Assembly (NCBI RefSeq): GCF_042676385.1
Contig: NZ_JBHTHA010000029.1
Location: 44,110-108,109 of the forward strand
DNA from: Paenibacillus_E sp042676385
GTDB taxonomy: Bacteria > Bacillota > Bacilli > Paenibacillales > NBRC-103111
Direction: 5' to 3'
Length of the DNA stretch: 64,000 bases
Positions within the stretch are counted from its first letter, which is position 1; each line of letters opens with the position of its first letter. A model generated the notes under the pieces. That model worked only from the letters and a program-made list of their open reading frames with translations, had not been told where the DNA came from and did no database searches. The translations under genes and the position numbers were made by a program. Below, in pieces: positions 23,527 through 31,310 of this stretch.

Positions 23527-23566
23527 AAGAAAAGAACCACTTCGCAATAAGTGCAAAGTGGTTCTT
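23527..23566 (-). terminator. Terminator of the YqzM-like gene
   Basis: Minus strand AAGAACCACTT and AAGTGGTTCTT (23532-23542 and 23556-23566), followed by TTCTTG. Confidence 0.75.
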
Positions 23567-23583
23567 ACATGCAAGTCTGAATC

Positions 23584-23727
23584 TTATTTCATTACTTGAA
23601 TAACTGTAGCAATAATGGCTACAAGCAGCAGTACTCCAAAGAAGACGCCGAAGCCCATGCCAACATCCATAAAATCGTTGCGCGGTTCTTCGTATACGTG
23701 AAGCTCAGGATGCTTAGGATCGCTCAT
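23584..23727 (-). CDS. YqzM-like small membrane protein
   Basis: A 47-aa protein: an acidic and Pro-rich N-terminus (MSDPKHPELHVYEEPRNDFM), then one membrane helix (GMGFGVFFGVLLLVAIIATVI), ending VMK. The layout resembles the YqzM family of Bacillales; I am not sure of the assignment. The ATG at 23727 lies 7 nt after AGGGGGT and a terminator follows. Single gene between the hairpin array and the MITE-like element. Confidence 0.75.
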   Translation of the reverse strand: MSDPKHPELHVYEEPRNDFMDVGMGFGVFFGVLLLVAIIATVIQVMK

Positions 23728-23832
23728 GTTTGTTACCCCCTAACGTCCGTCGTTAGAATAGTTTAAGCTTAGTATACCCAAATTCGTCGAAAGTTGTAAA
23801 GCTCGTGCCCATGACATTTATGACAATTATGC

Positions 23833-24123
23833 AAACACTATCGGATAGAGGTTGTTTAAAAAGTCCACTTTGTCCACATCAGGCAAAGGCATGATTGGCG
23901 AATGAACCAACATCTTATTACGGTCGTTCATCTTCGAGAGACTTCGATAAAGGTTCATCTCATAACGAAGTATTTCTAGAAGTTAATCGACGTCGAATCT
24001 TGAACGAATCCGGGAAGTCCGGTACTCTCGTAGCAAATCACTACGCTCCGTTCCTCCTTCTCCGGATTTCGTCCAACCTTCTTGGTTCTGAAAGCGGACT
24101 TTTTAAACACTATCGGATAGAGG
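23833..24123. mobile_element. MITE-like non-autonomous element with flanking direct repeats
   Basis: A 13-bp perfect terminal inverted repeat, GTTTAAAAAGTCC (23854-23866) and GGACTTTTTAAAC (24096-24108). Outside lie 19-bp direct repeats AAACACTATCGGATAGAGG (23833-23851 and 24105-24123), the second overlapping the repeat end by four bases. No transposase is coded inside. Elements ending in AAAAAGTCC/GGACTTTTT are, to my knowledge, common in Paenibacillus genomes. Confidence 0.75.
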
Positions 24124-24160
24124 ATAAAACTAAGATAAGAGTGGAATTATTAAAAAACAC

Positions 24161-24192
24161 TTGACTATGACATTAGTGTCATGGTTTACAAT
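24161..24192 (+). promoter_or_regulatory. MerR-type promoter with operator in the spacer
   Basis: TTGACT (24161-24166), TACAAT (24187-24192), 20-bp spacer filled by the palindrome ATGACATTAGTGTCAT (24167-24182). A long spacer with a dyad is the hallmark of promoters twisted open by MerR-family activators; here it drives the merR gene itself. Confidence 0.85.
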
Positions 24193-24240
24193 GAGGTCAT
24201 CCTTACTTGATCAAGAGGGAAAAGGAAAAAGGTGAACGCC

Positions 24241-24624
24241 ATGCGGATTAGTGAGCTTTCCAAGCTTACCGGGGCCAGTATTCGCTCCTTGCGGTATTAT
24301 GAGGCTAAAGGATTAATTGCCACGGAGCGGGAGGATAACGGGTACCGGGTGTTTAACCAGATGGTTGTCGAACGCGTAAAGACGATTCAGTTTTACTTGA
24401 GCTTGGGTTTTACAACGGAGCAGATTGAAAGCTTCCTCAACTGTGTGATGAAAAATCAGGAGTCGCAGTGCGACGATTTGCTGCCTCTTTACACGGAAAA
24501 GCTGAAGGAAATTGAACAGCAGATGGAAATGCTGCAGCATCTGCAAGCTAATCTGAAAGACCGGATCGCTTATATCGAGCAGCAGCGTCTGCGTGGGGAG
24601 CCTGTAAGCTCATCGCACAACTAA
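24241..24624 (+). CDS. MerR-family transcriptional regulator
   Basis: A 127-aa MerR protein. The N-terminal winged helix reads MRISELSKLTGASIRSLRYY at residues 1-20, followed by the wing EREDNGYRVF and FYLSLGFTTEQI; a long dimerisation helix runs from about 85 (YTEKLKEIEQQMEMLQHLQ). Two Cys (NCVMKNQESQCDD, near residues 63 and 74) could sense thiol stress or metal, but no clear C-terminal metal loop is present. The start is the ATG at 24241 behind AAGGTGA; the GTG at 24232 overlaps that site. Likely autoregulated through the spacer dyad. It precedes trxA, which has its own promoter. Confidence 0.9.
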   Translation: MRISELSKLTGASIRSLRYYEAKGLIATEREDNGYRVFNQMVVERVKTIQFYLSLGFTTEQIESFLNCVMKNQESQCDDLLPLYTEKLKEIEQQMEMLQHLQANLKDRIAYIEQQRLRGEPVSSSHN

Positions 24625-24658
24625 GATAATGCCAGCTTTTCACTAGCCCGTTGTTTGG

Positions 24659-24686
24659 TTGAAAAGGCCTAGCAATGTGGTATACT
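24659..24686 (+). promoter_or_regulatory. Promoter of trxA
   Basis: TTGAAA (24659-24664), 16-bp spacer, TATACT (24681-24686). Confidence 0.7.
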
Positions 24687-24761
24687 TTACATGTTGACTC
24701 ATCAGTAGCATTTGATCTACTTGATGTTATAAATTTCATTATGAAGAAGGAGGAACTAATC

Positions 24762-25076
24762 ATGGCAATCGTGAATGTTTCCGATAACAGTTTCAAAACA
24801 GAAGTTGAAGGTGAAGGTACAGTTCTAGTCGATTTTTGGGCGCCTTGGTGCGGACCTTGCAAAATGATCGCTCCTGTATTGGAAGAGCTGGATAAAGAAA
24901 TTGAAACTTTGAAAATCGCAAAAGTCAACGTGGACGACAATCCGGAGTCCGCTGCTCGCTTTGGCGTTATGAGTATCCCAACATTGATCATTTTCAAAGA
25001 TGGTCAACCTGTTGATAAAGTGGTTGGTTTCCAATCCAAAGATGCTCTGAAAAACGTAGTATCCCGTCACCAATAA
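24762..25076 (+). CDS. trxA: Thioredoxin
   Basis: A 104-aa classical thioredoxin with active site WCGPC (WAPWCGPCKMIAP near residues 26-38) and cis-Pro loop MSIPTLIIF near 73. It reduces cytoplasmic disulfides with electrons from thioredoxin reductase. The start is the ATG at 24762 behind AAGGAGGA; the frame is open further upstream to 24675 but lacks a site. Followed by a terminator and uvrC, the order known in B. subtilis. Confidence 0.95.
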   Translation: MAIVNVSDNSFKTEVEGEGTVLVDFWAPWCGPCKMIAPVLEELDKEIETLKIAKVNVDDNPESAARFGVMSIPTLIIFKDGQPVDKVVGFQSKDALKNVVSRHQ

Positions 25077-25107
25077 TTGCAGTTTGGTTTCTATCAAAAC
25101 TGCGTGA

Positions 25108-25148
25108 GAAAAAGCTCTTTTTCTGCTATGCTGAAAAAGAGCTTTTTT
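25108..25148 (+). terminator. Terminator of trxA
   Basis: AAAAAGCTCTTTTTC (25109-25123) pairs with GAAAAAGAGCTTTTT (25133-25147), ending in six T. Confidence 0.9.
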
Positions 25149-25157
25149 GTGTAAAAA

Positions 25158-25225
25158 CGGGGGCTCTCCCAAAAGTAATAGGATAAAGCATCGAAGGCTT
25201 TCTTCACTTTTGGGGGATTGGTTAT
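25158..25225. repeat. 68-bp stem-forming repeat, copy upstream of uvrC
   Basis: Closely matches 27205-27272. The ends form an inverted repeat, CCCAAAAGT with ACTTTTGGG. It makes up most of the uvrC 5' leader. Confidence 0.85.
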
Positions 25226-25242
25226 AGGGAGGGTAAGAAACC

Positions 25243-27180
25243 GTGACGGAACATGAAGATGCAGCAGCCCGGGAACAGAGCTTGGAAGCCATTAAGCACA
25301 AGCTTTCATTGCTGCCGGACAAACCAGGCTGCTATTTGATGAAAAATCGCGAAGGCACCATTATTTATGTGGGCAAGGCGAAAGTCTTGAAAAATCGCGT
25401 TCGCTCCTATTTTACCGGGAGCCATGGTGCCAAGACGCAAAGACTGGTCAGCGAGATTCGCGACTTTGAATATATTATTACCTCCAGCAACATGGAGGCG
25501 TTGATTCTTGAGTGTAATCTGATTAAGCAGCATCATCCGCGGTACAACGTACTGCTTAAGGATGATAAAACGTTCCCTTATATCAAGATTACACACGAGG
25601 AGCAGCCGCGCCTGGAAGTCACGCGGCGGGTGATTAAGGATAAGGGGAAGTATTTCGGCCCTTATCCGAACGCTTTCGCGGCCCAGCAGACGAAGAAGCT
25701 GCTGGACCGGCTGTATCCGCTCCGCAAGTGCAGGACGCTGCCCGATAAAGTATGCCTATACTATCATATCGGGCAGTGTCTGGCGCCTTGCGTGTATGAG
25801 GTATCCGCCGAGACGAACGAGCGGATGGTGCAAGAGATCACCCGTTTCCTGAACGGGGGACACGACGATATTAAAGAAGAGCTGACGGCCAAGATGCATG
25901 CCGCTGCTGAGGAACTGAACTTCGAGCGCGCGAAGGAGCTGCGCGATCATATTATGAACATCGATGCCGTGATGGAGAAACAGAAGATCACGACGAACGA
26001 TGCCGTTGACCGCGATGTGTTCGGCTACGCGGTCGACAAGGGCTGGATGGCTGTGCACATTCAGTACATGCGGCAGGGCAAGCTCATCGAGCGGCACGTT
26101 TCGCTGTTCCCATATTATGGTGACGAGTACGGCGATTTCATCACTTACGTCACTCAGGTGTACAGCGATAATCCGGCACTGCCCAAGGAGATCTTCCTGC
26201 CAAGCATGCCGGTAGCCGAGACGGGAGCTGGCACGCAGGCTGAGACAGCCGCAGGGGCTGCCTCAGCCGTTATAGAGGCCAGTGAGCAGGCCACCGCTCA
26301 TGCCGAAGCCGAAGAGAAGGATGTCCGTGAAGCGCTGGAATCGTGGTTGAAGGTAAAGGTTCACTTCCCGCAGCGCGGACTGAAAAAGCAAATGGTCGAT
26401 ATGGCGAAGGACAACGCGCGCAATGCGCTTGAGGAGAAGTTCCGCATGCTGGAACGCGACGAGCGCCGGACGGTTAAAGCCGTCGAGAATCTCGGCGAAT
26501 GGCTTGGCACCGGCACGATCCGCCGCATCGAGGCATTCGATAACTCCAACATTCAAGGAACCAATCCGGTGTCCGCCATGGTTGTTTTCGTTGACGGTAA
26601 GCCTGATCGCAAGGAATACCGCAAATATAAAGTAAAGACCGTACAAGGCCCGGATGACTATGAAACGATGCGTGAGGTCATCCGCCGCAGGTATGAGCGA
26701 GTTTTGAAAGAAAATCTGACCATGCCCGATCTGATCGTGGTTGACGGCGGCAAAGGGCAAATTTCCGCAGCGGTCGATGTTCTTGAGAATGAACTCGGGC
26801 TGTTCATTCCAATTTGCGGACTCGTCAAGGATGCCAAGCATAAGACCGCGCAGCTGATGATCGGCGATCCTGCCGAGGTCGTTCCGCTGCCGCGGGATAG
26901 TCAGGAGTTTTACCTGCTGCAGCGCATCCAGGATGAAGTTCACCGATTTGCGATCACGTTCCATCGCGAGACGAGAGCAAAATCGATGGTCGTCTCGCAG
27001 CTGGACGCGATTCCAGGTATTGGTGAGAAGCGACGGAAGGCGTTACTCAAGCATTTTGGTTCTGTGCGCAAAATAAAAGAGGCCGGAGTCGAAGACTTCA
27101 AGCCTCTTGGTATAGGTGAAAAGTTGGCAAGCGAAATTCTCAAAGCGCTTCAAGGCGAGGCGGCGGCTCCCCAGGAGTAA
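25243..27180 (+). CDS. uvrC: Excinuclease ABC subunit C
   Basis: A 645-aa UvrC, which cuts on both sides of a UvrB-marked lesion in nucleotide excision repair. The GIY-YIG domain is at residues 20-100 (GCYLMKNREGTIIYVGKAKV), the UVR (UvrB-binding) motif near 205-235, the RNase H-like domain from about 400 (RIEAFDNSNIQGTNPVSAMV), and the C-terminal helix-hairpin-helix pair near 585-640 (LDAIPGIGEKRRKALLKHFG). An Ala/Glu-rich insert (AETGAGTQAETAAGAASAVI, near 327-350) makes it longer than the usual 590-600 aa. It starts with GTG at 25243 behind GGGAGGG. Confidence 0.95.
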   Translation: MTEHEDAAAREQSLEAIKHKLSLLPDKPGCYLMKNREGTIIYVGKAKVLKNRVRSYFTGSHGAKTQRLVSEIRDFEYIITSSNMEALILECNLIKQHHPRYNVLLKDDKTFPYIKITHEEQPRLEVTRRVIKDKGKYFGPYPNAFAAQQTKKLLDRLYPLRKCRTLPDKVCLYYHIGQCLAPCVYEVSAETNERMVQEITRFLNGGHDDIKEELTAKMHAAAEELNFERAKELRDHIMNIDAVMEKQKITTNDAVDRDVFGYAVDKGWMAVHIQYMRQGKLIERHVSLFPYYGDEYGDFITYVTQVYSDNPALPKEIFLPSMPVAETGAGTQAETAAGAASAVIEASEQATAHAEAEEKDVREALESWLKVKVHFPQRGLKKQMVDMAKDNARNALEEKFRMLERDERRTVKAVENLGEWLGTGTIRRIEAFDNSNIQGTNPVSAMVVFVDGKPDRKEYRKYKVKTVQGPDDYETMREVIRRRYERVLKENLTMPDLIVVDGGKGQISAAVDVLENELGLFIPICGLVKDAKHKTAQLMIGDPAEVVPLPRDSQEFYLLQRIQDEVHRFAITFHRETRAKSMVVSQLDAIPGIGEKRRKALLKHFGSVRKIKEAGVEDFKPLGIGEKLASEILKALQGEAAAPQE

Positions 27181-27199
27181 GGGGACCCCGCCTTTTTTT
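27158..27199 (+). terminator. Terminator overlapping the uvrC stop codon
   Basis: AGGCGGCGGCTCCCC (27158-27172) pairs with GGGGACCCCGCCT (27181-27193) around AGGAGTAA, which holds the stop; seven T follow. Confidence 0.85.
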
Positions 27200-27204
27200 G
27201 ATAT

Positions 27205-27272
27205 CGGGGGCTCCCCCAAAAGTAAATGGATTAGACTTCAAAGGATCACTTCACTTTTGGGGGATTGTTTAT
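27205..27272. repeat. 68-bp stem-forming repeat, copy downstream of uvrC
   Basis: Second copy of the repeat at 25158-25225, same orientation, with an 11-bp stem CCCCCAAAAGT/ACTTTTGGGGG. It supplies the last codons and stop of the CPBP gene on the minus strand. Confidence 0.85.
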
Positions 27273-28833
27273 GTAGCCAGGTTAATATGAGGCCGATCAA
27301 TGCCGGCAGCAGGATATAGAAAATGCCTGCGAGTATATTGCCCCCATGACCCAATGAGAAGAGGGACATGCCCATTAAGATACTGTCCATACAAGCATGG
27401 GCAAACATCGAAGTGATGAAGCCGAATTTCAGGAAGACATAACCGAGAATGATGCCGATTATTGTAACTTCAATGAGACGTGTATAGACTGGATAAATCG
27501 GATATTGCGTATGACTGGCCGCCCATATGATGCTCGGCACCAGTATCGCGATAAAATTAGAGCGGAAAAGCTTCTTGAACAGCATAATGCCAAGCAGTCG
27601 GTAGGTCGCTTCTTCCGATATGGCGGCAACCCAAGCCATTAAAGGAAACAAACGCGGTTCTAACATATTCAAGACAGAGTCAGACGGGTCATTAACCGCC
27701 CACACATCGAATTTCACTTCACCTGTATAGAACAGTACTTGCTGTACACCTAAGATGAAAAGAGCCAGTAAATAACCGCGCCCCATGCCGTTAAAAACTT
27801 CCGTGCCAAAACGCCGTTCATTCCATGAGGGCCATAGACGCAATCCGACGGTTTCCCACAGACCATTGCCCGCTGCAAGTGACAAATACAGTGAAATCCC
27901 AAGCAGCATCGCGACCAAATTCATGAATAACGAGGCGAAAAGAGTTGCCGTGCCGACACTTTCGACCCCGGCCATCGCTTTAAAAGCTGGATACATATTG
28001 ATGTTATTGACGACATAAATGGTGATGAAAACAACGGTCAACAATATACCTCGACGAAAATCGAATTGTTTCCTATAGATCAGGATGTAGATGATGGCGG
28101 TTAAAGACATAAGCAGAGTGAATCCCATGGACACCCACGTCATGATGGAAGCCGAGCGGTCTTGCTGGTCCAGCCAGGTTTGATAGGAATCCGGTAAGCT
28201 AAATATGGCATTGAACCCGACAAGAGAATCGTCGTCAAAATCCATGCGCAGCTGCAACTTGGCTTCGCCCAGCATATCCGTTTGCTTTTCATAGAAAAGC
28301 GTAGTCCCCTGCTCTTCTTCGGTTGCCGGTTTTGCGATGGCGATAAAGTCATCCGGATTAAAACCCTGTTTCCGGATTTCATCTTTAGCCATAATATCAG
28401 CCTTTTGCTTGCTGATCGTCGAAAAGACGGTTGTTGCCTCGCTCCATCCGGTAATACGGGCACTCGAATAATTGACCTCCACTTCGAAATGCCGTTTTGT
28501 CGCCGGATCTACGACGCTGACTTGATAATAATCAATCGGAAAACGCTCTCCGTATTTCTTGGTGTAGCTGTCTGTGAGATGTTCTTTTTGCAGGTAACCG
28601 CTTCTTGCTTTTTTGGATTGGTAAATGACGAACGTTTTAACTCCATGAATGCCATATCGCTCGCTGATAAATTGCGAGGCGGCATCAGCGGCCTGCTGCT
28701 TCGTGATCTTCGGGTTTTCGGCGGGAGCAGCTTCCTCCGCTTGCAGTCCATACAGCATATTAACGCTCATGTACATAACAATGCCGATGCATGCGAGAAG
28801 GAGCAGCAATCGATTTAGCTTCGGTCGGATCAT
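27238..28833 (-). CDS. CPBP-family intramembrane metalloprotease
   Basis: A 531-aa membrane protein. It has an N-terminal membrane anchor (residues 8-27), a soluble extracytoplasmic region of about 190 residues with two PepSY-like alpha/beta repeats, then several helices carrying the CPBP (Abi/CAAX protease) motifs EEATYR near 420, WAASH near 450 and FAHACMD near 490. These hold the Glu-Glu and His residues of the membrane-embedded active site. The ATG at 28833 follows GAAGGAGA. The final residues (QSPKSEVIL) are encoded by the inserted 68-bp repeat, so the original C-terminus was probably different. Substrate unknown. Confidence 0.88.
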   Translation of the reverse strand: MIRPKLNRLLLLLACIGIVMYMSVNMLYGLQAEEAAPAENPKITKQQAADAASQFISERYGIHGVKTFVIYQSKKARSGYLQKEHLTDSYTKKYGERFPIDYYQVSVVDPATKRHFEVEVNYSSARITGWSEATTVFSTISKQKADIMAKDEIRKQGFNPDDFIAIAKPATEEEQGTTLFYEKQTDMLGEAKLQLRMDFDDDSLVGFNAIFSLPDSYQTWLDQQDRSASIMTWVSMGFTLLMSLTAIIYILIYRKQFDFRRGILLTVVFITIYVVNNINMYPAFKAMAGVESVGTATLFASLFMNLVAMLLGISLYLSLAAGNGLWETVGLRLWPSWNERRFGTEVFNGMGRGYLLALFILGVQQVLFYTGEVKFDVWAVNDPSDSVLNMLEPRLFPLMAWVAAISEEATYRLLGIMLFKKLFRSNFIAILVPSIIWAASHTQYPIYPVYTRLIEVTIIGIILGYVFLKFGFITSMFAHACMDSILMGMSLFSLGHGGNILAGIFYILLPALIGLILTWLHKQSPKSEVIL

Positions 28834-29043
28834 GGACGAGTCTCCTTCATTGTTCGATGATTCTTTAAAATGATGTTCCCCAAACAGTTACTTTAAAGTT
28901 ATCACAGTTTACATAGAAAACCAATTGAGTTAAAAACGTTCGTAAACAAGGGCAAAACCTTGATTTCGGTGGATAACTCCCTAGCCAGCTTACCAGAAAC
29001 GTTGGATTATCGGAATATAATCCCAAATCCTCTGAAACCAACT

Positions 29044-29072
29044 TTGTAAGTGGACGTAAACAGTAATATAAT
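29044..29072 (+). promoter_or_regulatory. Promoter of the K+ operon
   Basis: TTGTAA (29044-29049), 17-bp spacer, TATAAT (29067-29072), just before the riboswitch. Confidence 0.75.
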
Positions 29073-29084
29073 TCATATCAATTG

Positions 29085-29240
29085 AATAAAAAGCCGAATT
29101 TCTTAATGAAAACGGGGGAACCATGTATTTTATGGGGTGAATTTTGCTTGAGACATCCGTTTCTGGCAAATAGGGTGATCCGCGCATCCGAATCCGTCAG
29201 CTAACTTCGTAGGCAATACGTCAGGAACCATACCGAACAA
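29085..29240 (+). promoter_or_regulatory. c-di-AMP (ydaO/yuaA) riboswitch
   Basis: The conserved ydaO blocks are present in order: CGGGGGAACCA (29113-29123), ATGGGGTGAATTT (29132-29144), TAGGGTGATCCGCGCA (29171-29186) and the near-invariant CCGAATCCGTCAGCTAAC (29188-29205) followed by TTCGTAGGC. These match the B. subtilis ydaO aptamer. The class turns genes off when c-di-AMP is high. Outer limits are approximate. Confidence 0.93.
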
Positions 29241-29241
29241 G

Positions 29242-29266
29242 GCATTGGATTTCCAGTGTCTTTTTT
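29242..29266 (+). terminator. Riboswitch terminator upstream of ktrB
   Basis: GCATTGG and CCAGTGT arms around ATTT, then six T, 20 nt before the start codon. This fits a c-di-AMP OFF switch. Confidence 0.8.
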
Positions 29267-29285
29267 GCATGTTACAGGGGGCAAT

Positions 29286-30638
29286 ATGAAGAAAAAAATG
29301 GACATTTGGCAGCTTACGCCGCCGCAAATTCTGGTACTCGGTTTCGCTGCTATCATCTTTATTGGGGCAGGTCTTTTGACGCTTCCGTTCGCATCGGCCA
29401 CGGGTCAATCGATACGATTCATTGACGCGCTGTTTACGGCGACATCGGCAACTTGCGTAACCGGACTCGTCGTGGTGGACACGGGAAGCGCGTATACCAT
29501 GTTTGGCCAAATTGTGATCGTGAGCTTGATTCAGATTGGCGGTCTCGGTTTCATGACGATGTCGACGCTCATTGCCTTCGCATTCCGAAAGAAGATCACG
29601 CTCAAAGAACGCCTGGTTCTTCAAGAGGCATTTAACCAAGGCAGTATGGAAGGTATCGTGCGGCTCATTCGCAAAGTCATCATATACTCGCTGAGTATCG
29701 AGGCTATTGCTGCCGTTATTTTTACAATTCGTTGGACGTTTGATTTAGGCTTCAGCAAGGCGCTCTATTTCGGCATTTGGCACGCCATATCGATGTTTAA
29801 TAACGCAGGTTTTGACCTGTTTGGTACGGTTGATGCGCCTTTCGTCTCCTTTACCGGTTATACGAACGATTTCGTTGTGAATGTTGTGATTATGGCGCTT
29901 ATTGTTCTCGGCGGGATTGGTTTTATTGTGATGTCTGATTTAATGGATTACAACAAGACGAAAAAGCTGTCCCTGCACTCGAAGGTTGTCCTTAGCATGA
30001 CAGGGATGCTCATCCTGCTTGGCGCGATTGTCATCTTTATCTTCGAATATACGAATACGAAGACATTAGGATCGTTAAATATGGGCGGAAAAATATTAGC
30101 TTCATTCTTTCAATCGGTTGCGCCGCGAACGGCCGGGCCGAATACGATCGATATCGGTTCGATGCGTCAAGCATCGCAATTTTTCATCGTGATTCTGATG
30201 TTCATCGGTGCTTCTCCCGGGTCGACCGGTGGTGGGATTAAAACAACGACTTTTGCGATTTTGATCAGTGCAATTATAACGATGATTCGCGGGAAAGAGG
30301 ATATCGTCATTTTCCGTTTCCGCTTGGCGAAGGATCGGATTCTCAAAGCCATTACATTAACGATGATCGCGTTGTTCCTTGTTATATTCGTATCGATGCT
30401 GCTCTCCACAACTGAGGATGCACAATTACTTAAAATATTATTTGAGGTCACTTCTGCCTTCGGAACCGTAGGATTAACAATGGGACTCACGCCGGATTTA
30501 ACTGCTTTCGGTAAAATCATGATCAGCTTAACGATGTTTGCCGGACGTTTGGGCCCGATTACGCTTGCCTACGCTTTGCAACCGAAGCAAGAGAAAGAAT
30601 TATATAGATACCCAGAGGGTAAAATCACGATTGGATAG
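29286..30638 (+). CDS. ktrB: Potassium uptake channel subunit KtrB/TrkH family
   Basis: A 450-aa membrane protein of the Ktr/Trk/HKT superfamily with four M1-P-M2 repeats. The four selectivity-filter regions are visible: ATCVTGLVVVDTG (near residue 60), MFNNAGFDLFG (near 175), PRTAGPNTID (near 285) and FGTVGLTMG (near 395), each with the filter Gly. It moves K+ into the cell, gated by the cytoplasmic KtrA ring. The start is the ATG at 29286 behind AGGGGG; the frame from 29256 runs into the terminator. Whether it is closer to KtrB or KtrD was not resolved. Confidence 0.92.
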   Translation: MKKKMDIWQLTPPQILVLGFAAIIFIGAGLLTLPFASATGQSIRFIDALFTATSATCVTGLVVVDTGSAYTMFGQIVIVSLIQIGGLGFMTMSTLIAFAFRKKITLKERLVLQEAFNQGSMEGIVRLIRKVIIYSLSIEAIAAVIFTIRWTFDLGFSKALYFGIWHAISMFNNAGFDLFGTVDAPFVSFTGYTNDFVVNVVIMALIVLGGIGFIVMSDLMDYNKTKKLSLHSKVVLSMTGMLILLGAIVIFIFEYTNTKTLGSLNMGGKILASFFQSVAPRTAGPNTIDIGSMRQASQFFIVILMFIGASPGSTGGGIKTTTFAILISAIITMIRGKEDIVIFRFRLAKDRILKAITLTMIALFLVIFVSMLLSTTEDAQLLKILFEVTSAFGTVGLTMGLTPDLTAFGKIMISLTMFAGRLGPITLAYALQPKQEKELYRYPEGKITIG

Positions 30639-30650
30639 GGGAAAAAACAG

Positions 30651-31310
30651 ATGAAAAGTCAGTATGTGGTTATCGGTCTGGGCCGATTCGGAGCCAGCAT
30701 TTCAAAGGAGCTGATCAAGCTCGGTTATGAAGTACTGGGTATCGACAAGGATGAGGAAGCTGTAGATGAAATGAGTTCTGAACTCACGCACGCGGTTGTA
30801 GCTGATGCAACGGATGAAGATGTATTAAAGTCGCTGGGGATTCGCAATTTTGATTGTGCCGTCGTGGCCATTGGCGATGACATTCAATCCAGTATTTTAG
30901 CGGCGATTGTGTTGAAAGATTTAGGGGTGAAAAAAGTTGTTGCCAAAGCACTTTCGGAGCTGCACGGCAAGGTGCTTGACAAAATTGGCGTAGACCGTGT
31001 CATTTACCCGGAACGGGACATGGGCATTCGCGTAGCGCATCAGCTTGTTTCCCCTAATTTGCTGGACTATATCGAGATTTCTAAGGATTACACGATCGCT
31101 GAGCTTTCCGTGCCCAAACGGATCTGTGGTTTATCCATTAGAGAGCTGGATCCAAGAGCCAAATATGGATGCAGTGTCGTAGCGATTAATAAGAAAACAG
31201 GCGTTATCATTGCTCCAACGGCCACAGATGTTGTCAATGAAAAGGATATTATGGTTATCATTGGAACAAACGACCAAATTGAAGAATTTGAAAGCGAAGT
31301 AATCGGTTAA
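30651..31310 (+). CDS. ktrA: Potassium uptake regulatory subunit KtrA (RCK)
   Basis: A 219-aa RCK protein. The TrkA-N Rossmann domain has VIGLGRFGASISKEL at residues 7-21 and GIDKDEEAVDEM near 35; the TrkA-C domain lies from about 140 (YTIAELSVPKRICGLSIREL). TrkA-N binds ATP/ADP and NAD; TrkA-C of KtrA-type proteins binds c-di-AMP, which closes the channel. So c-di-AMP could act on both RNA and protein here. It begins 12 nt after ktrB, behind AGGGGAAA, and its stop overlaps the next start (TAATG). Confidence 0.93.
   Translation: MKSQYVVIGLGRFGASISKELIKLGYEVLGIDKDEEAVDEMSSELTHAVVADATDEDVLKSLGIRNFDCAVVAIGDDIQSSILAAIVLKDLGVKKVVAKALSELHGKVLDKIGVDRVIYPERDMGIRVAHQLVSPNLLDYIEISKDYTIAELSVPKRICGLSIRELDPRAKYGCSVVAINKKTGVIIAPTATDVVNEKDIMVIIGTNDQIEEFESEVIG

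Larger units (their letters stand above)
23728..24240. other. Gene-free region holding a MITE-like element
   Basis: 513 bp. It contains the element at 23833-24123 and the MerR promoter at 24161-24192. The open frame at 23895-24164 lies almost wholly in the element and is rejected. Confidence 0.7.
28834..29285. other. Divergent control region of the CPBP gene and the K+ operon
   Basis: 452 bp with no gene. The right half holds the ktr promoter, the c-di-AMP riboswitch and its terminator. I see nothing definite in 28834-29040. Confidence 0.7.

Noticed and set aside
23895..24164. Open frame of 89 codons
   Set aside because: It lies almost wholly within the MITE-like element and has no ribosome site.
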